Below are positions 28,201 to 35,924 of a stretch of DNA of 60,000 nt, piece by piece. The notes beneath the pieces were generated by a model that saw nothing but the letters and a program-made list of their open reading frames with translations, made no database searches and was not told the origin of the DNA. This stretch comes from Symsagittifera roscoffensis (lineage: Eukaryota; Xenacoelomorpha; Acoela; Convolutidae): assembly GCF_963678635.1 (NCBI RefSeq), contig NC_087064.1, forward strand, positions 14,173,599-14,233,598, read 5' to 3'. The translations under genes were made by a program, and so were the position numbers. Position 1 is the stretch's first letter, and every line of letters starts with the position of its first letter.

Positions 28201-28628
28201 CCTTGCCCGCTCTCGCCTGAACGACCTGCGCTCGTTAGAGAGGTCACCACTGCGCTGGCTCTCGACTTCACCACTCTCGGGTTCATGGCTCGACTTCCTG
28301 TTTTCCCTTTTAGTCGCTTCAGCCCCTTCCTGGCTCGTCTGACAGGTAATTTCTTTGCAACCTGCTGATCATCGGCACTGTCTTCTGTTACTGACTCGGT
28401 CAGAACATCCGACTCCATGGAGTTCACTATTTTCTCCAAGACATCACGCATGATGGGTTGGTTCAATCCCACCTTCATTATGGACTGCGTCCCATATCGT
28501 CGTATCACGTCCCATGATCTTTCCATGAAATTCACTCGGCCCCAGGTTGCCCCTGTCTTGCCTTCTAACTCACTTTGATATCTCTCCCATTCCTCTTCCG
28601 GCAGCGTGCTCAGGAAGGATACCCTCAT
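25281..28628 (-). CDS. Element C ORF2, C-terminal part (unknown function, Cys/His cluster)
   Basis: 1115 codons. It follows an in-frame stop at 28629-28631 without a change of frame, so the apparent ATG is internal. It is collinear with A 15815-21024 and shows that parts 2 and 3 of A were one frame: here the Cys/His cluster and the TALGF block are continuous. In the cluster the second Cys is Ser; the HXCX4C half is kept. Further blocks are GIPGMAYNPF, SVPKCVRLARMS, EYPCHCLAQT, LTHRNAVTT and CLHNSFC. It ends shortly after this last block, where A and D have 30-50 more residues, probably because of a small indel. No recognisable enzyme family. Confidence 0.82.
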   Translation of the reverse strand: MRVSFLSTLPEEEWERYQSELEGKTGATWGRVNFMERSWDVIRRYGTQSIMKVGLNQPIMRDVLEKIVNSMESDVLTESVTEDSADDQQVAKKLPVRRARKGLKRLKGKTGSRAMNPRVVKSRASAVVTSLTSAGRSGESGQGDSATLTGEEKENLIPPMLLAGLTTTAVRSKKTARTLADTKLEMEIISQCGSGGLEDYRPSRTNIAKLKLEGQLDVVEYSRVTVPESVHMGDPAGGYVEMLKARNSARGHLMAWSEKRAMQEYLKELTENSNLNRKDYGTVMSSEANEIGLEKLLGISWRAALQRYFDESMHAPATVAAYLAHPCMRTDLQVRLAWCLMGIKKVEYEASNDSKSREQELELMEALRALISKDDSVIAWAKRKDALCFVRFVVDRIPTPVLGECIKIIRQKGVDCERDFLRALLELYQDMPLTVPNKESNDMESYRKLEEVRRYSNKELKVSRELIEAVKGQKEFATLGKLKSFQYVSGIPGMAYNPFVNEEAREAYFDYEQVIVLNFWVERIKETGMLMVEQPKLGIILKERVVEPSVPELKGQVSFDCGSWDGPLKTSLVTMWELMKPSWCPRPNAGLIWDMTAEITLDLDDDASLHDLAMIHHLLAMMLTKRKSNPSTELSEEGPSSNWLKQGTCLAQHSGMEGHVCNLGHCLVTLSEQHRQLTRLYGRLSMSDKSGMELVADCHGVTDINLITALGFCSMTSSIESLERLERAHELVTSLSVEVFPGALQTEQKIGGWREALENEMNLKDSEAYHKPTGSKYLVGSNSAPYCSSRYPTHIVVMDARTQQVLIDQLFSVPKCVRLARMSERSYDLLAKIFRAVPKRSEGELQDVVGEEFLRLNEGNVSEFQKQKASGALPTEFPTIEEKDDLHRILMEVEPLLGASGYRTRRNIVRTHGEYPCHCLAQTLWYPKRGNLMLVWDVEELYSTGLPDQNQQVSIVVVSAMLAVRWLEANADTSEQETAVPTPEQLSNVKMSHELDLFRTTCKVLRIPKAIERIWSRQRLMPWFRALMTSWMYERAKRHMSRNTEAHQSFQLDIGSGAYKRAFLTHRNAVTTAVKRVAGAPCVTEDEKKEVLRADLERNVSLCLHNSFCRIKMEK

Positions 28629-29309
28629 TTATTCTTCGATTTTTCTCCTCCTTGGTGACTCATGGAGCAATTTCTGCGGATCCCTGCTTCGGCATTCTCT
28701 CGCCTGGCTTATTGGGTCTATCGGGGATAAGTCGGCCGACGCCTCCTTTGTAGGGGACATGAAAGACGATGGCGTCATTAGCAACAGACTCCCATCGACT
28801 TCCCCATCGTCGTCTTCACTAAACCGGTATTCTAACAAGTCTCTCTCCAACGCTCCCAGATCCGTCTCACCCGGTTTTCCCGTCTTTCCCTCGATGTCGT
28901 CGTCATCGTCCTGATCCATTAATTCATCATCACCTGCATCAGGTTTCGGCCTGGGTCCTGAAGGTCCTTGTCGTGAGTCTATGCCCGAGTCCGGCCGAGC
29001 CGGTACGGTCATGTCTCCTGCATGATAAAACAACTCATCATTCACCAGGAACTCTACAGACTCCTCGCCATGTGGTGCCAGGTCCTCTATTGTTATATAT
29101 GAGCCTCCTCTGCTCTCCTTTGCCACTTCCATCATCACTACTTTCACTTCTCCTGACCACTTCAGTCTTGACCAATCATCTGTGGGAGAATACACTTCGT
29201 TCCACATTTCGGCTGAGACCTCTGGTCTCCTAGAGGGTAGCGCCTTGATCCTTTTTCCTACTCCAAGCATCAGGAAATGAGAAGTCAAACGTGTGCACGG
29301 CTGCAACAT
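28629..29309 (-). CDS. Element C ORF2, acidic middle segment
   Basis: Same frame as 25281-28628 but separated from it by a stop at 28629-28631 (...RRRKIEE*). It contains an Asp-rich linker and a SPRRRKI motif that D also has (SPRRRRI) just before the GTLAEEEWE block. The upstream end is a frameshift near 29260-29300 from the frame of 29230-29949. No domain recognised. Confidence 0.65.
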   Translation of the reverse strand: MLQPCTRLTSHFLMLGVGKRIKALPSRRPEVSAEMWNEVYSPTDDWSRLKWSGEVKVVMMEVAKESRGGSYITIEDLAPHGEESVEFLVNDELFYHAGDMTVPARPDSGIDSRQGPSGPRPKPDAGDDELMDQDDDDDIEGKTGKPGETDLGALERDLLEYRFSEDDDGEVDGSLLLMTPSSFMSPTKEASADLSPIDPISQARECRSRDPQKLLHESPRRRKIEE

Positions 29310-29949
29310 TCAGGCCGATGAAGCGCGGCTCCATCCCTTCACTCCACTTCAACGTTCTCTTCTCTGCGTCGCAAGCTGCTCCGATGCGAGGGGCAATGAT
29401 GGGAGATGTGACTCCCAATAACATCCTCCTTATCGGTGGATATCGAGGGCATTGGTCCGGCAGCGGCCTGGACCCGGAAAGCCACGCTTGCTGGTTCTCT
29501 TTAGCGTGTGCATAGGCTTCTGGTAAGAGTGGCACTCCCATAGCCGCTCCCGTATCCTTCACTACTGGTCTTAAGTTCCAAAGCTTCGGGTTGAACTGGA
29601 TGTGAGAAAGTTCCTCACGGCCCATTCGGCACTTGAAGTGGTTGTTGAAATCCATCAACATCCAACCTGGCTCCGCTATTGTTCCGAACAGCCTATCGTC
29701 ACTGGCCAGCCCTCTCAACTCCCTCTGTTCTACCCAGTTCAGCACGGAACAGTCCACGACTGAGACTAGGTTGACGTATAACACCGAATTCCTGTATGCC
29801 TTGACTTGCACGTCCGGGAACACGAAAGACATCCCGGTCCATACACCACCGTGACGAATTCCCGCAGTCCGTGAATCAGAGCCAACGGATCGATCCGCAT
29901 CATGACTGCCAAATCTGTCAGCAAGGACATGCCACAATATTGCTTGCAC
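29230..29949 (-). CDS. Element C ORF2, middle segment with LNW(V)EQ block
   Basis: Homologous sequence starts near 29860 (FPDVQVKAYRNSVL, with FPDVKVEAYRRSVL in D) and runs to about 29260. It includes LNWVEQ, CRMG and a block before the RRMLLGVTSPI segment that D shares in part. The first about 30 codons of the open frame are out of phase: between 30020 and 29850 the homology lies in another frame (GMSLLTDL, 29766-29969). Two frameshifts flank this piece. Confidence 0.65.
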   Translation of the reverse strand: MQAILWHVLADRFGSHDADRSVGSDSRTAGIRHGGVWTGMSFVFPDVQVKAYRNSVLYVNLVSVVDCSVLNWVEQRELRGLASDDRLFGTIAEPGWMLMDFNNHFKCRMGREELSHIQFNPKLWNLRPVVKDTGAAMGVPLLPEAYAHAKENQQAWLSGSRPLPDQCPRYPPIRRMLLGVTSPIIAPRIGAACDAEKRTLKWSEGMEPRFIGLNVAAVHTFDFSFPDAWSRKKDQGATL

Positions 29950-29991
29950 TCACTCGCATCATTCGCCACCTTATCTTCTCCCGTGACGCTT

Positions 29992-30966
29992 CTATTCTGT
30001 TGTAAGAGATATTGGAGCAGGAGAGTCTTTCATCTTCTTGAGCGAGGCAGTTTCCAACTGTGCATTGAACTCACGACTGGGTCCCTGTAGTTGTTCAGGG
30101 TAACGTAACAGCACAAGCAAATCACCCAGTCGACCGTAGGTCATGGCAATCAGGGTCAGGATTCCATCCAATCTCAAATCTGCCAACGCTTGGGTGAAGA
30201 GATTCGCCGGCCCCTTCACGAAATTTTCGTGACCAAATGTCACGTATAAGGCTAATACCAGGCCAATCGATAATTTCCTGATGTCTCTGACAAAACTCGC
30301 GATCAAGTTTCGGGATGCCCTAGGATAGCACGTCGACAGGAAGGATGACGTCCATCCCACTCCCATTCCACCCAAGATAGCATCCGATCGTTCGTACTGT
30401 GCTCTCGTGGCTAGCACGTCAGCTTGGAACTTGTCCAGTGACATCGTGTTTACGTCCTGCATCAACTTCAACATCATGCCCCCAGTTAACTCCCGGGCAT
30501 CAAACAAGTTTTTCAGATACACGTGTATCTCTTTTATCACTGCCGGCGCATGCTCGAACGCGTCCTCACCCAAGGTGCACAGCCTTGGTGACAAGTACAA
30601 CCATACGTTATTGTGCGGCTTCGTGCGCAAAGCCATTGCCATGAGATCTTCTTCTGCTGATGTCATGTTCTTCCTGACTATCCTGCCCTGCTCATTCTCG
30701 GCATGATCCATCTGTCTGAACCAGAGATCATCAGCCACCTGTTGTACTAACAGATGATCGTCATCCACCCCTGGTCTTAACTTCAGCAATCTGGCAAAGT
30801 TGGACAGCTCCAACCCCAGAACCTCATCTAGCACCAACCGAGTTGTGCTACAATCTCTGAGCTCCTGTATGGCATTGGAAATATCAGCCCAGACGGCGGG
30901 AAGCTCAGATCGGGACGGGTAGTAATTGTCTGGGTCTACTACTCTGTTCGGGGCAGGAATTATCAC
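29992..30966 (-). CDS. Element C ORF2, end of second SGNH domain and following segment
   Basis: Continues the second SGNH-like domain after a frameshift near 30965: it starts with PAPNRVVD, goes through LVLDEVLGLELSNF and reaches the block V-like DDDH motif, then LWFRQMD. Next come YLSPRL and the LVLALYVTFG, NFVKGPA and RLDGILTL blocks shared with A and D. The frame is lost near 30020, so the final about ten codons are out of phase. Confidence 0.75.
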   Translation of the reverse strand: MIIPAPNRVVDPDNYYPSRSELPAVWADISNAIQELRDCSTTRLVLDEVLGLELSNFARLLKLRPGVDDDHLLVQQVADDLWFRQMDHAENEQGRIVRKNMTSAEEDLMAMALRTKPHNNVWLYLSPRLCTLGEDAFEHAPAVIKEIHVYLKNLFDARELTGGMMLKLMQDVNTMSLDKFQADVLATRAQYERSDAILGGMGVGWTSSFLSTCYPRASRNLIASFVRDIRKLSIGLVLALYVTFGHENFVKGPANLFTQALADLRLDGILTLIAMTYGRLGDLLVLLRYPEQLQGPSREFNAQLETASLKKMKDSPAPISLTTE

Positions 30967-33900
30967 GTTGAACCTCTGCTATCGTCGTGACCATTGTGTA
31001 TACAAACTGAAGGGGTTCTGGCAATGCAGCGTACCCTGGGGACAATACAAAGATCACCTTCACCCCATTTTGGGTGAAGCGTTGTTTTGCTGCTGCTTCT
31101 ACCTCGGCCATCGCCGAGAGCAGTGTCATTATCGCCTCCCCTATGACCTCGTTGCTCGGGATCGACCCATCCGTCAGACGTGACAATAAGCCCCTGCTTT
31201 GCAGATGATCATTTGAGCCTGCAACCACTATCACCTGCGGCTCCATGCTGACCACCCTTCGTACACTTATCATCATGCCGATTGCCTGCCCCCAGTCCAA
31301 TTTAGGTGCCGTCAAGAAAATCACGTCGGGCCAAAAGAGAGACCGGGGCGTATAGAGATAATCGGAACTGGCTACGATCAAATACTTTGCAGCTTTCATC
31401 TCTAAGGGATCGTAAGCTGCGAACAGGCCATCGCCTATTGGGGCCTTCAATTTCCCATATCTCTGGTCATCTCCATCTACCGTGGTCGTTCGGGGGTAGT
31501 CCCTTGAATACCCGCCAGGCGTCTGACCGGGTGGTTTAGCGAACTGCCTGTACATCTTATGATGCTTGTTATTGGGCTTGTTCACTGCCTGAAACTTGCC
31601 CCTTCGAGCAGGTGGCGTCAATTCCCAGGCTCTCTGTCGGACGTCCGTAAGGGATCGCGTGTTCAAGGGTCCAAAGGTGTTGTCCTGAGGCAATCCATTC
31701 AAGTCTGCATGTCGGAGCGTAGTCGTAGAGCTGAACTGCTCCTGCTCTGCTAGCAGCCAATCCACGCCTGGTATCCGATACAATCGCGACACCGTGGGAC
31801 TTTCTCCGCCAATCATTCTCATCGCGTCCTCCCGACACGTCAGGGTATTCATGTTCAATTTCGTGGACATGTCTGTCTTATACTGTCCCCAATGACTCGG
31901 GTCTGATCGGTTCCAAAGCAGCAGGCTGCCTGGTTCAACTCCCTCCGCAGGCACGGCGCTCGTAGACGGTCCTGCTGCTGGAGCAGGGTTTGCCGTGGCG
32001 GGCGGATCGTTCCTCCTAGACACGGTCTGGGAGTTATTTCTGTTCTGAACCACTGATCTGCCGAGTCGGCTTTCAAGCGGTTGTGTTCTGGGAGGAGGAG
32101 CAGTCCCTAGCCTCTCTCTCACGTTTGAGCTCGGAGCGGTGGGTGCGGCTACAGCCGTCTCCATTGCCAAGGGCCCTAGGCGGTTGACGAGGGATTCGGG
32201 CACGCTTGCCCTTATTCTACTTCCTCCAGTCGTTGAGCTGGTCCGAGCCAGAGAACTGGTCGCCCTCGACTCCTGCTCCATTTCCCTCAATTGCGTCTGA
32301 AATACATCATTCATCCAGTGTCTCCCTCGTTGGGTGTTGAAATGTATCCCATCTCTGGTAAGCGCAATATGATCAATCATGCGCAGCGTGTTTTCGAGAT
32401 CCAGAAGTCGCAACTCGCCAGGGTTGTTTTTCACCAGGTTACGGACCATTTCGTTCCACCGTGTCACGTTGCCATTCATGAAATCTGCCACTGTGGTGCC
32501 CACCAGCGGGTTTTGTGGTATCGTGCACAGCACCACAAACCTGGGCCTATACTTCTCTTTCAGTTCATTCAGGAGGCATACCAGCAGAGGCTCCCACTTG
32601 CACTCGGGAGTCACTGGGGCTCTCGAGACGTCGTTAGTTCCTAGCATTATCACCAGCTTATCCAGGTGATCCTCGCTTTGGAATTCCATCATCTTGATGA
32701 CCTGAGCCACTGAAGCTCCTCCAAAGGACAAAGTGGTCGTCTGACCATAGACGAAGATCTCATTCAGATCCCTCACCAAACTGTCTCCTATGATCAGGTG
32801 GCGACTCCCTGGGGGAATCACCTGATCGCTCGTAGCGGGGTTCCAGCTCATGTCACTCAGGCAGGCTCGAGGATGCTCCGCAGCTACTTGCTTGAACTGG
32901 TGCCGTGTCATCAGATTCTTCCTAATATCTACCACGCGGGACTTTTGATAGGTTCTGCCATGCGCAGTCCCCGAGGGCACTATCGTGTGGGGTGCTCGCT
33001 CCGAGCTATTAGATGACTGATCACGACGCTGGGAAGGAACGATCCTACCCAATGTCCGTCCAGTGGTTCGGCTGATCTCATCCATCTTTGCTCTGGCCAC
33101 TTGGTTGAACGATTCTTGGAACTGAGGAGCGAGGTAAGTGTCAGAAGGGTCTGGTATCGTGAACCTTTGACTAGAAGCAGACAGTCGTGTCTGCTGAGGA
33201 GCCTCGGGCTCTCTCGATGCACGTAAATCCAGAACCTCGGGCCCTCTCGATACACACAGCTCCTGGGCTGTTGTCCCGGGGCGTGTGTCGTTGGATCCCT
33301 CCGAGGATCTCATGCTCGCCAGAACTTCCGGTGACACTTGGCTCACCTTCGCCATATACAGCTCCTTCAGGTGCTTTATTTCATCCTCCTTATAAGTCAC
33401 CTGTAGATCTTCGTATTTTTTCTTCCATTCGTCTCTTTCTCGAGCTATTGCCCTATACTCCTGGAGTTTGGCACACAGCTCGCTCTGATCTTTCTCCTTC
33501 TTTTCCAGCGTCTCGATCGTCTCCGACGTCTGGATCTCTATTTCACTCACCCTCACTTTCTTCGAAGGAGGAGCAGCTGTAGGGGAGTCGACCGAATGTG
33601 ACGGGCCGGGCCCATCACGTTGTCTCTTCGCTATAATGAGTGGCTGCGCCGGTTGGACTGGTAAGGGCATCTCACCTAGCCGGTGGTCCCTCTGTTCACC
33701 TAGTCCTGGCTCACGAGCCAGGTCGTGGCCAGACATTTCTCCACGCCTCCATCTCATCAGTCGATTTCGGCCTCTCTCTGCGGTCCCGGACTCAACGAAG
33801 GCCAACATCAACACGACTTCCGTAAGGCGATTCCCTCGACCCTCTCGTCCTAATGCATTGAGGAGCGCGACCACAAACATCGCCAGCCCCGGGTCTTCTC

Positions 33901-33997
33901 GTGTGAAATCACAATCAATCAGCCGCTGATAGATCTCGTCTAGAGTCGCTCCTAGACTCGCTGAGAGGAACTCCATGAGTTCGTTCGTATCACCCAT
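30905..33997 (-). CDS. Element C ORF2, N-terminal part: coiled coil, SGNH/GDSL hydrolase and start of second SGNH domain
   Basis: 1030 codons from an ATG (33995-33997) with G at -3 and G at +4. The N-terminal about 110 residues match A and D (TLDEIYQRLIDCDF and the EPGL segment). A coiled coil lies at about 165-225. The canonical SGNH hydrolase spans about 395-580: GDSL (S406), GTND (N455, D456), DGIH (D549, H552). A linker with several prolines follows, then a second SGNH-like fold: SSDY (S878), GSND, and a continuation across a frameshift near 30965. All catalytic motifs of the first domain are intact. Substrate unknown. Confidence 0.85.
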   Translation of the reverse strand: MGDTNELMEFLSASLGATLDEIYQRLIDCDFTREDPGLAMFVVALLNALGREGRGNRLTEVVLMLAFVESGTAERGRNRLMRWRRGEMSGHDLAREPGLGEQRDHRLGEMPLPVQPAQPLIIAKRQRDGPGPSHSVDSPTAAPPSKKVRVSEIEIQTSETIETLEKKEKDQSELCAKLQEYRAIARERDEWKKKYEDLQVTYKEDEIKHLKELYMAKVSQVSPEVLASMRSSEGSNDTRPGTTAQELCVSRGPEVLDLRASREPEAPQQTRLSASSQRFTIPDPSDTYLAPQFQESFNQVARAKMDEISRTTGRTLGRIVPSQRRDQSSNSSERAPHTIVPSGTAHGRTYQKSRVVDIRKNLMTRHQFKQVAAEHPRACLSDMSWNPATSDQVIPPGSRHLIIGDSLVRDLNEIFVYGQTTTLSFGGASVAQVIKMMEFQSEDHLDKLVIMLGTNDVSRAPVTPECKWEPLLVCLLNELKEKYRPRFVVLCTIPQNPLVGTTVADFMNGNVTRWNEMVRNLVKNNPGELRLLDLENTLRMIDHIALTRDGIHFNTQRGRHWMNDVFQTQLREMEQESRATSSLARTSSTTGGSRIRASVPESLVNRLGPLAMETAVAAPTAPSSNVRERLGTAPPPRTQPLESRLGRSVVQNRNNSQTVSRRNDPPATANPAPAAGPSTSAVPAEGVEPGSLLLWNRSDPSHWGQYKTDMSTKLNMNTLTCREDAMRMIGGESPTVSRLYRIPGVDWLLAEQEQFSSTTTLRHADLNGLPQDNTFGPLNTRSLTDVRQRAWELTPPARRGKFQAVNKPNNKHHKMYRQFAKPPGQTPGGYSRDYPRTTTVDGDDQRYGKLKAPIGDGLFAAYDPLEMKAAKYLIVASSDYLYTPRSLFWPDVIFLTAPKLDWGQAIGMMISVRRVVSMEPQVIVVAGSNDHLQSRGLLSRLTDGSIPSNEVIGEAIMTLLSAMAEVEAAAKQRFTQNGVKVIFVLSPGYAALPEPLQFVYTMVTTIAEVQRDNSCPEQSSRPRQLLPVPI

Positions 33998-34472
33998 TTC
34001 TTATCGTGTTGTTTCTTGCTGTCGTGTAGTGTCTTCCTGTCTCGTTTCGATTCAATGGATTCAATAAACAGTTTTTGATCAATCAAGATCTAAAAAACAA
34101 GTCGCGACTTGAAACCATCATTTTTGGATACAACATCATTCAACTCTTTAAAACTCTCCATTGAAATTCTCTTCTTAATTCTGATTTAAAAATTTAGCAC
34201 CAAGGTGGATCAGCCACCTTTATCTTTGTCAGAGTAGCACGAATGAGCGCTGTCACCTTGATGACCTGGAGTACCCCAGGTCTTTTATGACACAAAACAT
34301 AAAACATATCATAACAATAACATAACAAATAAACACATAAACATCACACACCTATGCCATCACATAAAAACATGTTCCCTAAAACTGTACCTAAAACCTA
34401 ACCTAATCTAAAACTTGACCCTAATTCTTATCGAGTAACTTAATAAAAACCACTTATCGCCGAGCGCAATTC
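33998..34472 (-). other. Element C pol-ORF2 intergenic region
   Basis: No gene. It contains the candidate splice acceptor (34090), two short perfect hairpins (AAGGTGG/CCACCTT at 34202-34220, GACCTGG/CCAGGTC at 34263-34282) and an ACATAA-rich simple repeat (about 34295-34350) also found in D (58268-58305). Confidence 0.6.
34090..34101 (-). promoter_or_regulatory. Candidate 3' splice acceptor for ORF2 mRNA of element C
   Basis: On the minus strand CTTGTTTTTTAG|ATC, with the first exon base at 34089, is 92 nt before the ORF2 ATG. Same place and same AG|ATC as in A and D. Confidence 0.5.
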
Positions 34473-35894
34473 TTAGCATATGCTCAGATAGTATTTTTTA
34501 TGTAAGTAAACTTCTATGTCAGTCTCTGAAAATATCACATGTACAAGTGCGTACAACTCTCTCGGATGTAGCTTTCCCCTATTAGGATCGTATACTGGCA
34601 ACGAGAGAGAGGTCACTCCTCTCTCAACCAAAAAATCCCTAAGTCGAGTCAAGGCCAATACCAAGCTCTTTGGATCTACGTGTTGCCTATCAGTGGCCTT
34701 GGTAACCAGGAAACACAAATATTTCCCTGGTATCTGTGATGCAACAGAGGGCAGCGCTATCATCCCTCCCACACCAGGCCTCTGTTTACATAAAAACTCG
34801 ATATTCTTACATTCTCTTTTGAAGTCAGCCGCTAGTGCTGTTTTGAAGCTTACGTCCGCGGTTATCGCTATGGCGCACGTGCGTTCCGTGAGTATGAAAT
34901 CGCTGTCCGTTATGACGATATTGTTCGAATAATGGTTCGGTAGATCAAAATACGATTCAAAGATTCGTCCAAAAGGTGGTTTCTTAGCATTCTCGCCCTC
35001 TGTCTCTAGTTCTCCGGTTTCTCTTGCCGATTTCAATTTTTTTATTATCAGATTTTCGGTGTGGGTGAGTCCTACCCCCACTCCCCGGACAAAAATATCC
35101 ATCGACGTCCCCGTCGATCGCCCAAATTCTAGGAGATCGAGGTTGGATTGTGGAACACGTAGAGGACCATCTGGGGCGACCCAGTTGGACTCGGTATTGT
35201 CATGACTGATGTATTTAATGCCGCCTTTATCGCCGTCCTGAATCGTCAGGATCGTCTCTTTTGGATCTGTCGCCAGATCATGGAGCCATTCGAGTACGCG
35301 CAAGTTCGTTAGTTCTTGCTCATGAGTCTGTTCCGCTTCTGGTTCGAACTCTACTTCCGGTTCTGATCGATCGTCGATCCAATCTTGATCCATATCATTC
35401 ACCAAGTCGATTTCTTCTAGCATCGCCACTTCGTCCAGTCCCACTAGCGAGTCCATGACATCACTTACAACTATCCTGTCTACGACGAAATCCTCGCCGT
35501 ACGGATTGTATTTCTTCTCGTTTTTTCCTCTCCTGCTCTGGCGTGTTTCCATAGTGAGAGGAAAGTCAGGCTGTATTCCTTTGTCAATTTCGGTTTGTTC
35601 CGGGCAGTCCCAGTCTTCTTCGGCATAAGGTAGAGTTTCATCGTCCACCTCTACTCGCTCGGTCAACTCGAGATCCAGTGGTAGATCGCAATCGTCCACC
35701 ACCTCATTCCCGTCGTTCTTGTCGCGAGTACCCCTTTCATTCACTTCACAAGCAGGATCCACTATCAAATAGTCTCCCTCTTGCATGTCCACTGGGATGC
35801 ACCAATCCTCTGACGAGGCATTGTGTGGTTTGATGTTTTCATAATGAGCTGCTCTTCCAGTGCTCAATCGATAAAAACGACCTCCTTGGTGCAC
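34473..35894 (-). CDS. Element C Pol C-terminus: end of GPY/F module, acidic tail, macro-like domain
   Basis: 473 codons in the frame of the upstream pol pieces, after a nonsense codon at 35925-35927. It begins inside the GPY/F module (GRFYRLSTGRAAHYEN), goes through an acidic region of about 200 residues and the FVRGVGVGLTHTENL segment, and ends with the best preserved macro-like domain in the window (about 325-468). The strand order fits TARG1/OARD1: NIVITDSDF, AIAITADVSF, DFKRE, KYLCFLVTK, ALTRLRDFL, GVTSLSLPVYDPNRG, ALVHVIF. This family binds or removes ADP-ribose. Catalytic residues could not be assigned by eye, and the usual IGCG loop is replaced by VYDPNRG. Confidence 0.8.
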   Translation of the reverse strand: MHQGGRFYRLSTGRAAHYENIKPHNASSEDWCIPVDMQEGDYLIVDPACEVNERGTRDKNDGNEVVDDCDLPLDLELTERVEVDDETLPYAEEDWDCPEQTEIDKGIQPDFPLTMETRQSRRGKNEKKYNPYGEDFVVDRIVVSDVMDSLVGLDEVAMLEEIDLVNDMDQDWIDDRSEPEVEFEPEAEQTHEQELTNLRVLEWLHDLATDPKETILTIQDGDKGGIKYISHDNTESNWVAPDGPLRVPQSNLDLLEFGRSTGTSMDIFVRGVGVGLTHTENLIIKKLKSARETGELETEGENAKKPPFGRIFESYFDLPNHYSNNIVITDSDFILTERTCAIAITADVSFKTALAADFKRECKNIEFLCKQRPGVGGMIALPSVASQIPGKYLCFLVTKATDRQHVDPKSLVLALTRLRDFLVERGVTSLSLPVYDPNRGKLHPRELYALVHVIFSETDIEVYLHKKYYLSIC

Positions 35895-35924
35895 TTCTGT
35901 TATCTGAAATGGACCACGCCATTT

